Assembly: GCA_028708195.1 (NCBI GenBank)
Contig: JAQVZK010000015.1
Location: 1 to 14,599 of the forward strand
Direction: 5' to 3'
From: Desulfovibrio sp.
Lineage (GTDB): Bacteria; Desulfobacterota; Desulfovibrionia; Desulfovibrionales; Desulfovibrionaceae
Length of the DNA: 14,599 nt
Part shown: piece after piece, positions 6,933 to 14,599 of the stretch
How the letters are laid out: each line of letters starts with the position of its first letter
Numbering within the stretch: the stretch's first letter is position 1
Made by a program: the position numbers and the translations under genes
The notes under the pieces: model-generated
Database searches by the model: none
Told to the model about the DNA's origin: nothing
The model's input: only the letters and a program-made list of their open reading frames with translations

Positions 6933-6976
6933 CGTTCAGAGCCCGTGGCCATTTTAGTGACCACGGGCTCTGAACG
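6933..6976 (-). terminator. Intrinsic terminator of eno
   Basis: Two 18-base arms (6933-6950 and 6959-6976) pair at 17 of 18 positions around an 8-base loop. The stem is GC-rich (core CAGAGCCCGTGG) and is followed on the minus strand by TTTCGTTG. It begins 20 bp after the eno stop and lies upstream of the folD promoter, isolating the two genes. Confidence 0.85.
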
Positions 6977-6996
6977 ATCTTTCGTCTGCCCGGAAG

Positions 6997-8331
<1,335 letters not shown>

Positions 8332-8333
8332 CT

Positions 8334-8362
8334 ATAATCTATGCGCAAACCAGCGCTGTCAC
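8334..8362 (-). promoter_or_regulatory. eno: Candidate sigma-70 promoter of eno
   Basis: On the minus strand GTGACA (8357-8362, 5 of 6 consensus) and GATTAT (8334-8339, 4 of 6) are 17 bases apart, within the 114-bp gap between coaX and eno. The start point would fall near 8327, about 30 bases before the eno ATG. Confidence 0.5.
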
Positions 8363-8409
8363 TTCATCTGGAACCGAGCGGCCAAGCCGTACGTTACGCA
8401 AACGAAACA

Positions 8410-9201
8410 TCAAAGCTCCGTGCGCTCTTCATAGTACAGCCGCCGCAAACCCTCAAGCAGCAAGGTGGGCAAAACATGATCAAAAACCGGGCTCACCCTG
8501 GCAATGGAAGCGGCAAAACCACCAGTGCCCAACACTTTTACCGGGCCGGGCAACTGCCTTTTCAGCCGTTGCGCCAGCCCTTCCACCATGCAGGCAAAAC
8601 CAAAAACCAGGCCGTGCTGTATGCTGGTGGCTGTGTTGCGCCCCGGTATGGGCTCGTCTGCGCGCACATCCAGATTCACTCTGGGCAGCTTGGCGGCCTC
8701 ACGCGAAAGCGCGCTCAACGCTGTGCGCGGACCAGGAAAAATCAGCCCGCCCATGTAAGAGTCGCCGCTGACGCAGTCAATGGTCACGGCCGTGCCAAAG
8801 TCCACCACCAGCAGGCCGGGCACTTCTGGGCACAGGCGGCGCGCCGCATAGGCACCCACAAGCCTGTCGGCACCCACTTCACCGGGGCGTTCATAACAAT
8901 TTTCAAGGGGCACCGGCAGGTCCATGCCCACGCGGTGCAGGGGGCAGTCCACATATCTGGCCACAGCCTCACGCAGCAGGGGATCAAACCCCGGCACCAC
9001 CGACGAGGCGACGCAGCCCTTGATGCTTTGCGGTACAATGCCCGCATGCCCAAGAAGAGAAATAAGGCTGAGGCCGAGGTCGTCCGCCGTCTGCCCCAGA
9101 TCAGTGCGCAAGGTGTAGGAGGTCAGCACCTGCCGCTCGTGCGCAAGCCCGACTTTAATTGAAGTATTGCCGATATCGAAAAGAAGGAGTTCGGGCTGCA
9201 T
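8410..9201 (-). CDS. coaX: Type III pantothenate kinase
   Basis: CoaX phosphorylates pantothenate with ATP, the first step of coenzyme A synthesis. The type III enzyme needs a monovalent cation such as potassium and is not inhibited by CoA. The 263-residue protein has the ASKHA-fold motifs of the family: DIGNTSIKVG at 9-18 (phosphate 1 loop), GADRLVGAYAA at 110-120 (pantothenate and dimer site), VVDFGTAVTID at 132-142 (phosphate 2 loop) and GTGGFA at 225-230 (adenosine site). ATG at 9199-9201 has GGAGGT four bases upstream; the in-frame GTG at 9211-9213 overlaps that site and is rejected. No birA gene is attached, although a fused or neighbouring BirA is common elsewhere. It is 114 bp upstream of eno. 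Confidence 0.96.
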   Translation of the reverse strand: MQPELLLFDIGNTSIKVGLAHERQVLTSYTLRTDLGQTADDLGLSLISLLGHAGIVPQSIKGCVASSVVPGFDPLLREAVARYVDCPLHRVGMDLPVPLENCYERPGEVGADRLVGAYAARRLCPEVPGLLVVDFGTAVTIDCVSGDSYMGGLIFPGPRTALSALSREAAKLPRVNLDVRADEPIPGRNTATSIQHGLVFGFACMVEGLAQRLKRQLPGPVKVLGTGGFAASIARVSPVFDHVLPTLLLEGLRRLYYEERTEL

Positions 9202-9439
9202 GGGCACCTCCACAAAAGCCTGAGCGGGAATGGTTCACCCCAATGATTATGCCCAATTAGCCTTCGCTGCGCAAGGTGCGGCACAAGCCGCGCCACAGCT
9301 TTTATATTGGCCCGGCCTGCGGCCGTGGTCTGGCCCCGGCGGCTGCGGTACCTGTGCCTGCAACAGCACCCTGATGGCAAACAGTGAGTCCAGCGGGGCT
9401 TTGCAGGCCTGACAGAAATTGCATGTCTGTTCAGCGGGA

Positions 9440-10480
9440 TCAGGACTGTACGGCAGCATTCTGCGCGGGGGGTGCGTCGTCTTTTTCAAGATAAAGCGTG
9501 CGGGTAGGAAAGGCGAAGTCCGCGCCAAGGCCGTGTACGACCTTGATGATCTTCAGGTACACGCGGTGCTGTATCAGCATGTAGCGCTCCCAGTTGGCGG
9601 TTCTGGCGTAGCAGTACACCATAATATTCAGCGAAGAATCGGCAAATTCGTTAAAACAGACCAGGAGCGTCTGCCCCTTGTCTACCCCGTCTTCTTCCTG
9701 CAGCATTTTTTCAATGCCTTCGGTTACCGCCTGCACCCTGTCCGCATCCTCATAGCGCAGCCCCACAAGCAGCTTTATGCGGTAGCTTGATATGCGCCCC
9801 ACATTTTCGATGCAGATGGATGAAAAAACCTCGTTGGGCACATACAGCGGGTAGTGCTCAAACGTCATGATGTTGCACATGCGCCAGCCTATTTCTACCA
9901 CTGTACCTTCAACCTTGCGGTCAGGGGACTTCACCCAGTCGCCGATGTCAAAAGGGCGGTCAAAATACAGCATCAGGCCAGAAAAAAAGTTGCCCAGAAT
10001 ATTTTTACACGCCAGGCCAATGGCGATGCCGCCAATGCCGCCGAACGTCAGCAAGCCAGCGAAACTTATGCCCAGATACTCGCCAAAAAGCAGCATGGCG
10101 CACAGGCAGATGCCCGCCTTGAGAAGGCGTGCCACCATGCGCCCAAGCGTTGGGTCGCCACTGGTTTTGCCCAGGTGGGCACAAAAACGGTTGATGCCCA
10201 AAAAAGCTTCACGCAGCAAAATCAGAACAATGGCAACACGCTGAAAAACATCCACATAATATGGATTAACAGCGGTAAAGCCAAATTTGCTCACAAGCTC
10301 GCGCGCACAGAGGCTTGTGGCGAGCACAAGAGCACAGGCCGCGCACACGCGGGCAAGATGAATAAAGAGATTGTTGCTGCGCTTCTGCCCGCGAATGGTG
10401 AAGTAGAACAGTATGACAGTCACCACCGCCGCAATGGCGTATTTGTCTGTCAAAAGCTCGATAATTTCTTTCTCGTTCAT
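9440..10480 (-). CDS. MscS-family mechanosensitive ion channel
   Basis: A 346-residue MscS-type channel that would open under membrane tension to release solutes during hypo-osmotic shock. Hydrophobic segments near 14-30, 42-60, 80-97 and 118-135 precede the pore helix: FGGIGGIAIGLACKNILGNFFSGL at 146-169 in outline, with the Gly/Ala-rich pattern of MscS TM3. It is followed by the usual FDRPFDIGDWV (173-183) and, at the C-terminus, FAFPTRTLYL (322-331). ATG at 10478-10480 is chosen for the residue pattern (MNEKE then the first membrane span). Its ribosome site is weak (GGA far upstream), and a TTG at 10538-10540 in the same frame would add 20 residues. The last 15 residues are Ala/Pro/Asp-rich. 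It follows the yqjK-like gene by 67 bp and may share its transcript. The family is certain; which MscS paralog it is cannot be said. Confidence 0.93.
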   Translation of the reverse strand: MNEKEIIELLTDKYAIAAVVTVILFYFTIRGQKRSNNLFIHLARVCAACALVLATSLCARELVSKFGFTAVNPYYVDVFQRVAIVLILLREAFLGINRFCAHLGKTSGDPTLGRMVARLLKAGICLCAMLLFGEYLGISFAGLLTFGGIGGIAIGLACKNILGNFFSGLMLYFDRPFDIGDWVKSPDRKVEGTVVEIGWRMCNIMTFEHYPLYVPNEVFSSICIENVGRISSYRIKLLVGLRYEDADRVQAVTEGIEKMLQEEDGVDKGQTLLVCFNEFADSSLNIMVYCYARTANWERYMLIQHRVYLKIIKVVHGLGADFAFPTRTLYLEKDDAPPAQNAAVQS

Positions 10481-10511
10481 GCCTGTTATTCCAAATCCTG
10501 CCCTGCATCTG

Positions 10512-10533
10512 GGGCATTTAACATGAAATGCCC
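10512..10533. other. Hairpin between the yqjK-like gene and the MscS gene
   Basis: GGGCATTT (10512-10519) and AAATGCCC (10526-10533) form a perfect 8-bp stem with a 6-base loop. On the minus strand it is followed by CAGATGCAGG, not by a U-run, so it is more likely an mRNA processing or stability element than a full terminator. Confidence 0.4.
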
Positions 10534-10547
10534 GTAACAATGTGTTT

Positions 10548-10889
10548 TTAAACCCTTGACTTCAGCCCCTTGGTTTCAGACCGTTGCCCCGCCGTAGCGG
10601 CGGACGCGTCCCTGGCCGGGCGTTCTTCTGCCAGGCTGCTCTTGAGGCGGACGGCCATATTCTGGGCAAGCACCTTGCCCAAAGCCTGCAGCGAAAGTAC
10701 CGTCAGGCCGGACACAACCCGCCCCGGGCGCAGCCATTGCCAGCCAAGGCCAAGCATAAAAGCCCCGCCAGTGCAGGAGAGCGGCCTTGACCGCACGAGA
10801 GCGTAGGGGTCAAACCCTGCCGAGGCCTCGCGCAAACGGCGCTTGGCGTCTTCTACGGAGCCTGTTTCTTGCTTGGGATCGACAGCCAC
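10548..10889 (-). CDS. Small YqjK-like membrane-associated protein
   Basis: A 113-residue protein read from GTG at 10887-10889, which has a strong GGAGG six bases upstream. The start lies inside the end of the preceding holin-like gene in another frame, overlapping it by 37 bases. The N-terminal third is basic and helix-prone (EDAKRRLREAS at 13-23); a moderately hydrophobic stretch spans about 39-76 with tryptophans (GLGWQWLRPG at 47-56), and the C-terminus is Ala, Ser and Lys rich. Sequence similarity alone is weak, but position, size and layout match YqjK, the third gene of the E. coli yqjD-yqjE-yqjK set. The function of YqjK is not established. The family call is an inference from synteny. 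Confidence 0.7.
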   Translation of the reverse strand: MAVDPKQETGSVEDAKRRLREASAGFDPYALVRSRPLSCTGGAFMLGLGWQWLRPGRVVSGLTVLSLQALGKVLAQNMAVRLKSSLAEERPARDASAATAGQRSETKGLKSRV

Positions 10890-11146
10890 AGCAATCCTCC
10901 GGCTATACCAGCACACACCAGGGCCAGAATGCAGAAAGCCCAGGCCGGGTGCAGAATAGTCACAAGAACCTGATACAGGGCCGCGACCAGAAAAAACACG
11001 GCCACAGCCCCGAAAATCAGGCCAAGTACCAGCAGCACGGCCATGCGCACAGTGGACAGGGCATTGCGCTGCAATAACCGGCCTTCTGCCTCCAGCAGGT
11101 CAAAAAACCGGATGATTATTTCAGTAAGGCCATTCACGCCGGACAT
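10853..11146 (-). CDS. YqjE-like phage-holin-family (PF07332-type) membrane protein
   Basis: A 97-residue protein with an amphipathic N-terminus (TEIIIRFFDLLEAEGRLLQRN, about 8-28) and two strong membrane spans near 35-60 and 67-90, ending in a basic tail SKKQAP. This is the layout of the YqjE/Holin-X family (PF07332), which despite its name is usually chromosomal and not phage-borne. ATG at 11144-11146 shares its A with the TAA of the upstream gene (TAATG), which implies translational coupling. The stop TAG at 10853 falls inside the next gene. The role of the family is unknown; it travels with YqjD-type proteins at the inner membrane. Confidence 0.8.
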   Translation of the reverse strand: MSGVNGLTEIIIRFFDLLEAEGRLLQRNALSTVRMAVLLVLGLIFGAVAVFFLVAALYQVLVTILHPAWAFCILALVCAGIAGGLLWLSIPSKKQAP

Positions 11147-11460
11147 TACCTGTCTTGACGAAAGATGCGTGAAATGACGTAGCCAGCGCCAAAGGCCAAC
11201 AACAAACTGCCAAGAGGATTCTGGCGGATACGCTCGCTGATGTTTTCAATACCATCGCTGCCAGAATCCAGCGCTTTTTGCAGCTTTTCCGCCGCCAGCT
11301 TCTGATATTTGTCTATCTCGCCTTGCAGGCCTTCGGTCATGGCCTCGGCCCGGCCGGAAGCATTCTTTTCCACAGCCTTGGCAAGGCTTTCCATCTGCTT
11401 GCGCAGAGCCTGTATTTCTTCCTTCAGAACATCGATATTTTCTTCGTTTTTCACGGTCAT
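11146..11460 (-). CDS. YqjD/ElaB-like (DUF883) membrane-anchored protein
   Basis: A 104-residue protein with a long charged, coiled-coil-like region (about 5-68, with KEEIQALRKQMESLAKAVEK at 13-32) and a C-terminal membrane segment SLLLAFGAGYVISRIF (85-100) ending RQDR. RIRQNPLGSLLLAFGAGY corresponds to the RENPWxxVGIGAAxG block of E. coli YqjD. In E. coli, YqjD, ElaB and YgaM are tail-anchored inner-membrane proteins that bind ribosomes in stationary phase. ATG at 11458-11460 has AAAGGAG five bases upstream. It is first of three overlapping genes matching the yqjD-yqjE-yqjK order. The glycine zipper is shorter than in E. coli. Ribosome binding here is inferred from the family only. Confidence 0.75.
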   Translation of the reverse strand: MTVKNEENIDVLKEEIQALRKQMESLAKAVEKNASGRAEAMTEGLQGEIDKYQKLAAEKLQKALDSGSDGIENISERIRQNPLGSLLLAFGAGYVISRIFRQDR

Positions 11461-11642
11461 AGCATCTCCTTTCGGGCACACGGCCCGCGCTTCTGCGGCC
11501 ATGTGGCTATTGCACCAGCTACTGCCGCTTTATCATTCGTACCCTAATAGTACTCTGGTCGCAACGGCCAGCCCTTGCACGCAGCCAGCCGGGCGACGCT
11601 GCCCGGAGCCCGCCAGCCACATCCCCCGGCGACAACACAAAC

Positions 11643-11687
11643 AAGGCTGCCCCTGTTGCCCCATAAGCAGGCAACAGGGGCAGCCTT
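11643..11687 (-). terminator. Intrinsic terminator of kup
   Basis: Two perfectly complementary 18-base arms, AAGGCTGCCCCTGTTGCC (11643-11660) and its complement at 11670-11687, enclose a 9-base loop. On the minus strand the stem is followed by GTTTGTGTTGT. It lies 84 bp after the kup stop. The remainder of the 311-bp gap (11461-11771) holds the leader of the yqjD-like operon; I see no other gene there and no convincing promoter hexamer pair. Confidence 0.85.
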
Positions 11688-11771
11688 TGGTACGGCATCT
11701 GCCTGTTAAAATATGTCGCTACGCCGAACGTGCGCCCGACTTGCGCCAAACCGTATTCACGGATGCAGCCC

Positions 11772-13586
11772 CTACAAAACGATACGGCTGATGACCCCGT
11801 GCACCGACTGCAAAGGCAGCTTGTAAAACTGCACAAAGGGGGGAGCCAGCTTCTTGATGACGGCGTATATCTTCCACAAAGGCGACCGCGTCAGGATGTC
11901 TTCCACCCCGTAGAAGATCGCACGTGACTTGATGCCCGCCTTGCCAAGAATGGCGTCCACATCCACAACTTCCATATAGCCTGCAGTGACAGTAAACATC
12001 TGAATACCTTCAACAAACTCGTCCTCAAAATGGCATTCAAGCCCAAGGGGCTCGTAGGTGCGCGCGATGCTCAGCATGACGTTGTTCTCATAAATAATGC
12101 CATTGTCGAACATGGTCTTGCAGATATACGGCGACACGCTGTCCAGGCTGCGCAAAAAGAATATGGCCGTGCCCTTGATGGTGTGGCCTTCTCTTCTCTG
12201 TTTTGTGAACTCCTCGATGAAGTCCTGCCTGTTCATGGGCCGCATGCGCTGGTACACGGCCTTTTGCCCCTGCGTGTAAATGAGGATGACCGCAAGCGGA
12301 ATCATGGCGATGACCAGCGACCAGTAGCCCCCGTGGGGTAACTTATAAAAGTTGGCCACAAGGTAGATCACGTCCAGCACACATATGCAAAAAGCCATGA
12401 GGCACAGCCAAGGGCGCTTTCTCAGGTGGAAAATCCAGACCATAAGAATACCCGTGATGGTCATTGTGCCGGTGACTGCCAGACCATAGGCGGCCGCGAG
12501 CCTGTGCGACTCCTGAAAGCCAATGATAACCAGGGTCACAGCCACAAAAAGCGCCCAGTTCACCGAGGCTATGTATATCTGCGAATGCATTTCTTTTGAG
12601 GTGTAGTCCACCTTGAAGAGCGGCATGACGTGCGTTGCCATGCACTGGTACATGATGGAAAATATCCCGCTGATAAGCGACTGGGACGCAATGATGGTCG
12701 CCAGCAAACTCAACACCAGAAAAGGCGCGTACAGCCAGCCTGCCTGCGTGTGGATCATTTCAAACAGCACATTATTGCTGTCGGGGTGGTGAATGAGAAA
12801 GGCCGTCTGCCCCATATATGACAAGAGCAGCGCCGTGAAAACCAGCCCCCAGGCGGCCAGAATGGGTTTGCGCCCCATATGCCCCATATCCGCATACAAG
12901 GCTTCGCCGCCAGTGGCGCACAAAATCACCTCGGACAGCACAAAAAATCCGGCCAGGCCGTTGCGCTGCATGAAGTCAATGCCGTACCAGGGGTTGATGG
13001 CCTTGAGCACCGCCGGAGCCTGGCTGATGGCCACAAGACCAGAAAAAGCCAAGGCCCCAAACCATACCAGCATGACCGGGCCGAACAGGGCAGAAAGCTT
13101 GCTGCTGCCCTTTTTTTGCACGGCAAAAAGAAAGACGGCCACCAAGAGGGCAAGGCTCACCAGCGCCCATTGCGGTGTCTTTTCCATACCAGGCAGCAAC
13201 ACCAGCCCCTCCACCGCCGACAGCGTGGTGATGGCTGGCGTGATAACCCCGTCGCCCACCAGCAGCGAAACGCCAATAAAGGCCAGTACCGAGGCCACGC
13301 CAATTTTTTTGGTCGACCGCAACATGGGCCGCAGGATGGAAAGCAGCACAATGGTGCCGCCCTCGCCCCCCTTGCTCAGGCTCATGGCCAGCCAGGCGTA
13401 CTCGACGGTTACGAGCAGCATCAAAGTCCAGATGATCAACGAAAGAATGCCGATGAAATTGGCTTCCGTTCTTTCCGTCATGAGAAATATCACGGCCAGG
13501 GTGTAGATGGGGCTTGTGCCGATGTCACCGAACACAAGGCCAAGAGATCTGACCACATTGGTCGGGGAAATTTTTTGCATATCCAT
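11772..13586 (-). CDS. kup: Kup-family low-affinity potassium uptake protein
   Basis: A 604-residue inner-membrane potassium transporter of the Kup/HAK/KUP family, close to the 622 residues of E. coli Kup, where it works as a proton-coupled importer. SLGLVFGDIGTSPIYTL at 14-30 is the family signature, with Asp21 and Gly20 in the ion path, and LSKGGEGGTI at 70-79 is the next conserved loop. About 12 membrane spans fill residues 10-445, and a soluble C-terminal domain follows, containing GTAIFFLRS and an FVEGIQMFTVT-like segment. ATG at 13584-13586 has GGAGG five bases upstream; a second ATG six bases later is less well spaced. It carries its own promoter and terminator, so it is probably transcribed alone. 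Kup family membership is very secure. Confidence 0.97.
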   Translation of the reverse strand: MDMQKISPTNVVRSLGLVFGDIGTSPIYTLAVIFLMTERTEANFIGILSLIIWTLMLLVTVEYAWLAMSLSKGGEGGTIVLLSILRPMLRSTKKIGVASVLAFIGVSLLVGDGVITPAITTLSAVEGLVLLPGMEKTPQWALVSLALLVAVFLFAVQKKGSSKLSALFGPVMLVWFGALAFSGLVAISQAPAVLKAINPWYGIDFMQRNGLAGFFVLSEVILCATGGEALYADMGHMGRKPILAAWGLVFTALLLSYMGQTAFLIHHPDSNNVLFEMIHTQAGWLYAPFLVLSLLATIIASQSLISGIFSIMYQCMATHVMPLFKVDYTSKEMHSQIYIASVNWALFVAVTLVIIGFQESHRLAAAYGLAVTGTMTITGILMVWIFHLRKRPWLCLMAFCICVLDVIYLVANFYKLPHGGYWSLVIAMIPLAVILIYTQGQKAVYQRMRPMNRQDFIEEFTKQRREGHTIKGTAIFFLRSLDSVSPYICKTMFDNGIIYENNVMLSIARTYEPLGLECHFEDEFVEGIQMFTVTAGYMEVVDVDAILGKAGIKSRAIFYGVEDILTRSPLWKIYAVIKKLAPPFVQFYKLPLQSVHGVISRIVL

Positions 13587-13593
13587 TGAAGCC

Positions 13594-13611
13594 TCCGCTA
13601 AGCAAAGCGGA
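13594..13611. promoter_or_regulatory. Dyad over the kup transcription start and ribosome site
   Basis: TCCGCT (13594-13599) and AGCGGA (13606-13611) form a perfect 6-bp inverted repeat with a 6-base centre. It sits directly downstream of the kup -10 hexamer, and on the minus strand its last bases run into the GGAGG ribosome site. Confidence 0.4.
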
Positions 13612-13612
13612 C

Positions 13613-13639
13613 ACTATAGCAGAGGAACACGTCTGGCAA
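13613..13639 (-). promoter_or_regulatory. kup: Candidate extended -10 promoter of kup
   Basis: On the minus strand TGCTATAGT gives an extended -10 (TATAGT at 13613-13618, preceded by TGC). TTGCCA (13634-13639) is a 5-of-6 -35 at a short 15-base spacing, which an extended -10 tolerates. The start would be near 13606, leaving a leader of only about 20 bases. Confidence 0.5.
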
Positions 13640-13850
13640 GGCTTGGATAAACAGCAAATAAGTTACTTGGATGTAAGATAATTTTAGTCAATTCCGGCGG
13701 GGTAAAAGTATGGACGGGGGGGGTGTTTTCTTTGGGGCCAGAACGCGCACAGCACGGGGGGCGGGGGCTGTGAAAGCCATACACCAAGAGCCCATGCGCT
13801 TTTGCGCCAGGCCCCGGCCGTGCCCACAGGTATGCGGTCGCTCGTGGCGG

Positions 13851-14599
13851 CTACTTGCGCAGTTTTTCGGCAATAAGCTCGCGAATGATCTTGCTCAGGC
13901 TTGGCAGGTCGGGTTTTGAGACCTGCTTGTCGGCCCCCACCTTGACGCCTTTGGCGTACAGGGCCTCGGTGATGAGCGAGGAGAAAAGAATGACAGGCAG
14001 GCTGCTCATGCCGGAAGCTTCGCGAATATTTGACGTAAGCATGTGGCCGTCCATCTCGGGCATTTCAATGTCAGAGATAACAAGGTGCACAATGTCGGTA
14101 AGTTCCTTGCCTTCGCTCTGCGCCTGATCGCGGGTTTTTTGCAGAAACTCCCACGCTTCGCGCCCGCTGGCCACCGCCGTGACCTGAAAGCCGGACTTTT
14201 GCAGCGAAGACTTGATGATGTGCCGCAGAGAGTTTGAGTCGTCAGCCACAAGCAGGTGAAACTGGGCCGCGCCCTCGACGGGTGAGGTGTCCACCGTGAT
14301 CTGCGACATGTCCAACGTGCTGTCAAGACTGGCAAGAATTTTTTCCATATCCAGAATAAAGAGCACCCTGTTCTGAATGCGCAGCACGCCGGTGATGCTG
14401 TCGCGCGAATATGTCTGCACGTACTGGTTCGGCGGTTCAATGCGGTCCCAGGTCATGCGGTGGATGCTCGTGACGGATGACACCAGAAATGCCGCCTGCA
14501 CCCCGCTGAACTCCGTAACAATGACCTTGGCGTTGGCTTCTTCGGTCATTGTTTTACCAAGCCATGTGGCAAGGTTGAGTATGGGCAGCACCTTGCCCC
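13851..14599 (-). CDS. cheV: Chemotaxis coupling protein CheV, partial (N-terminus outside window)
   Basis: The frame is open to the window edge, and the visible N-terminal residues (GKVLPILNLATWLG) are already the middle of a CheW-like domain, so the true start lies beyond 14599. That CheW part continues through VIVTEFSG and an RIQNRVLFILDMEK segment. It is joined to a receiver domain: LLVADDSNSLR holds the acidic pocket, LVISDIEMPEMDG the phosphoacceptor Asp, ILFSS the conserved Ser position and VSKPD the conserved Lys. CheW plus receiver in this order defines CheV, which couples chemoreceptors to CheA and adapts through its own phosphorylation. All receiver key residues are present. The GTG at 14589-14591 would give an apparent start but would truncate the CheW domain. 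It is 264 bp upstream of kup, with no obvious functional link. Confidence 0.92.
   Translation of the reverse strand, partial: GKVLPILNLATWLGKTMTEEANAKVIVTEFSGVQAAFLVSSVTSIHRMTWDRIEPPNQYVQTYSRDSITGVLRIQNRVLFILDMEKILASLDSTLDMSQITVDTSPVEGAAQFHLLVADDSNSLRHIIKSSLQKSGFQVTAVASGREAWEFLQKTRDQAQSEGKELTDIVHLVISDIEMPEMDGHMLTSNIREASGMSSLPVILFSSLITEALYAKGVKVGADKQVSKPDLPSLSKIIRELIAEKLRK

Noticed and set aside
8341..9162. Plus-strand open frame of 273 codons
   Set aside because: It is antisense to coaX; basic, Gln/His-rich composition without family features.
9301..9307. TATAAA as a coaX -10 hexamer
   Set aside because: No acceptable -35 lies at 15-19 bases, so it was not called a promoter.
9302..9424. Minus-strand 40-codon frame in the gap between the MscS gene and coaX
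   Set aside because: It has no ribosome site, an Ala/Gly/Pro-rich composition and no recognisable motif. I see no convincing terminator or promoter in this 238-bp gap either.
10481..10540. TTG start that would extend the MscS protein by 20 residues including CPRC
   Set aside because: TTG is rare, no ribosome site precedes it, and the extension would cover a perfect hairpin; the ATG at 10478-10480 fits the family better, though its ribosome site is weak.
10853..11146. Holin-family protein as a sign of prophage
   Set aside because: No phage lysis, structural or integration gene is nearby, and this family is usually chromosomal beside DUF883 proteins.
13688..13873. Minus-strand 61-codon frame overlapping the end of cheV
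   Set aside because: Pro/Arg-rich, overlaps the certain cheV end in another frame, and lacks a good ribosome site.

Overview
This 14.6-kb window looks like ordinary chromosome from a Gram-negative, GC-rich bacterium, most likely a sulfate reducer of the Desulfovibrio group. That assignment rests on recalled protein styles (enolase, FolD, type III pantothenate kinase, the SpsG fusion) and on the long GC-rich terminator hairpins. No search could be run. Every gene I can support is on the minus strand, so transcription runs from high to low coordinates. I see no tRNA, rRNA, CRISPR, insertion sequence or phage module. The long plus-strand reading frames are shadows of minus-strand genes.

In transcription order: a chemotaxis coupling protein CheV cut by the window edge (13851-14599); the potassium transporter Kup (11772-13586), with its own promoter and a strong terminator; a tight three-gene set resembling enterobacterial yqjD-yqjE-yqjK (10548-11460), followed after 67 bp by an MscS-type mechanosensitive channel (9440-10480); then housekeeping genes coaX (8410-9201), eno (6997-8295) and folD (5897-6754). 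Next comes a DUF805 membrane protein with a long disordered tail (5040-5660).

The left third is a surface-sugar cluster. It holds an iron-type alcohol dehydrogenase closely resembling Shewanella KdnB, the Kdo C8 oxidase (3846-4925); a DegT-type PLP aminotransferase (2392-3579); a fusion of a nucleotide-sugar cytidylyltransferase-like domain to an SpsG/PseG-like domain (525-2168); and the start of an SpsF-like cytidylyltransferase (1-379). Together they suggest oxidation, amination and CMP activation of an acidic 3-deoxy sugar (an 8-amino-Kdo-like or nonulosonic-type sugar) for lipopolysaccharide, capsule or flagellin. This is the most interesting part of the window, because the KdnB-like enzyme is paired with a different aminotransferase type and with an activating enzyme whose nucleotide-binding loop is unusual.

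The housekeeping genes each have clear start signals. Plausible promoters are visible for kup, eno and folD, and strong intrinsic terminators follow kup and eno. No gene-free stretch exceeds about 310 bp; the longest (11461-11771) contains the kup terminator and the leader of the yqj-like operon.
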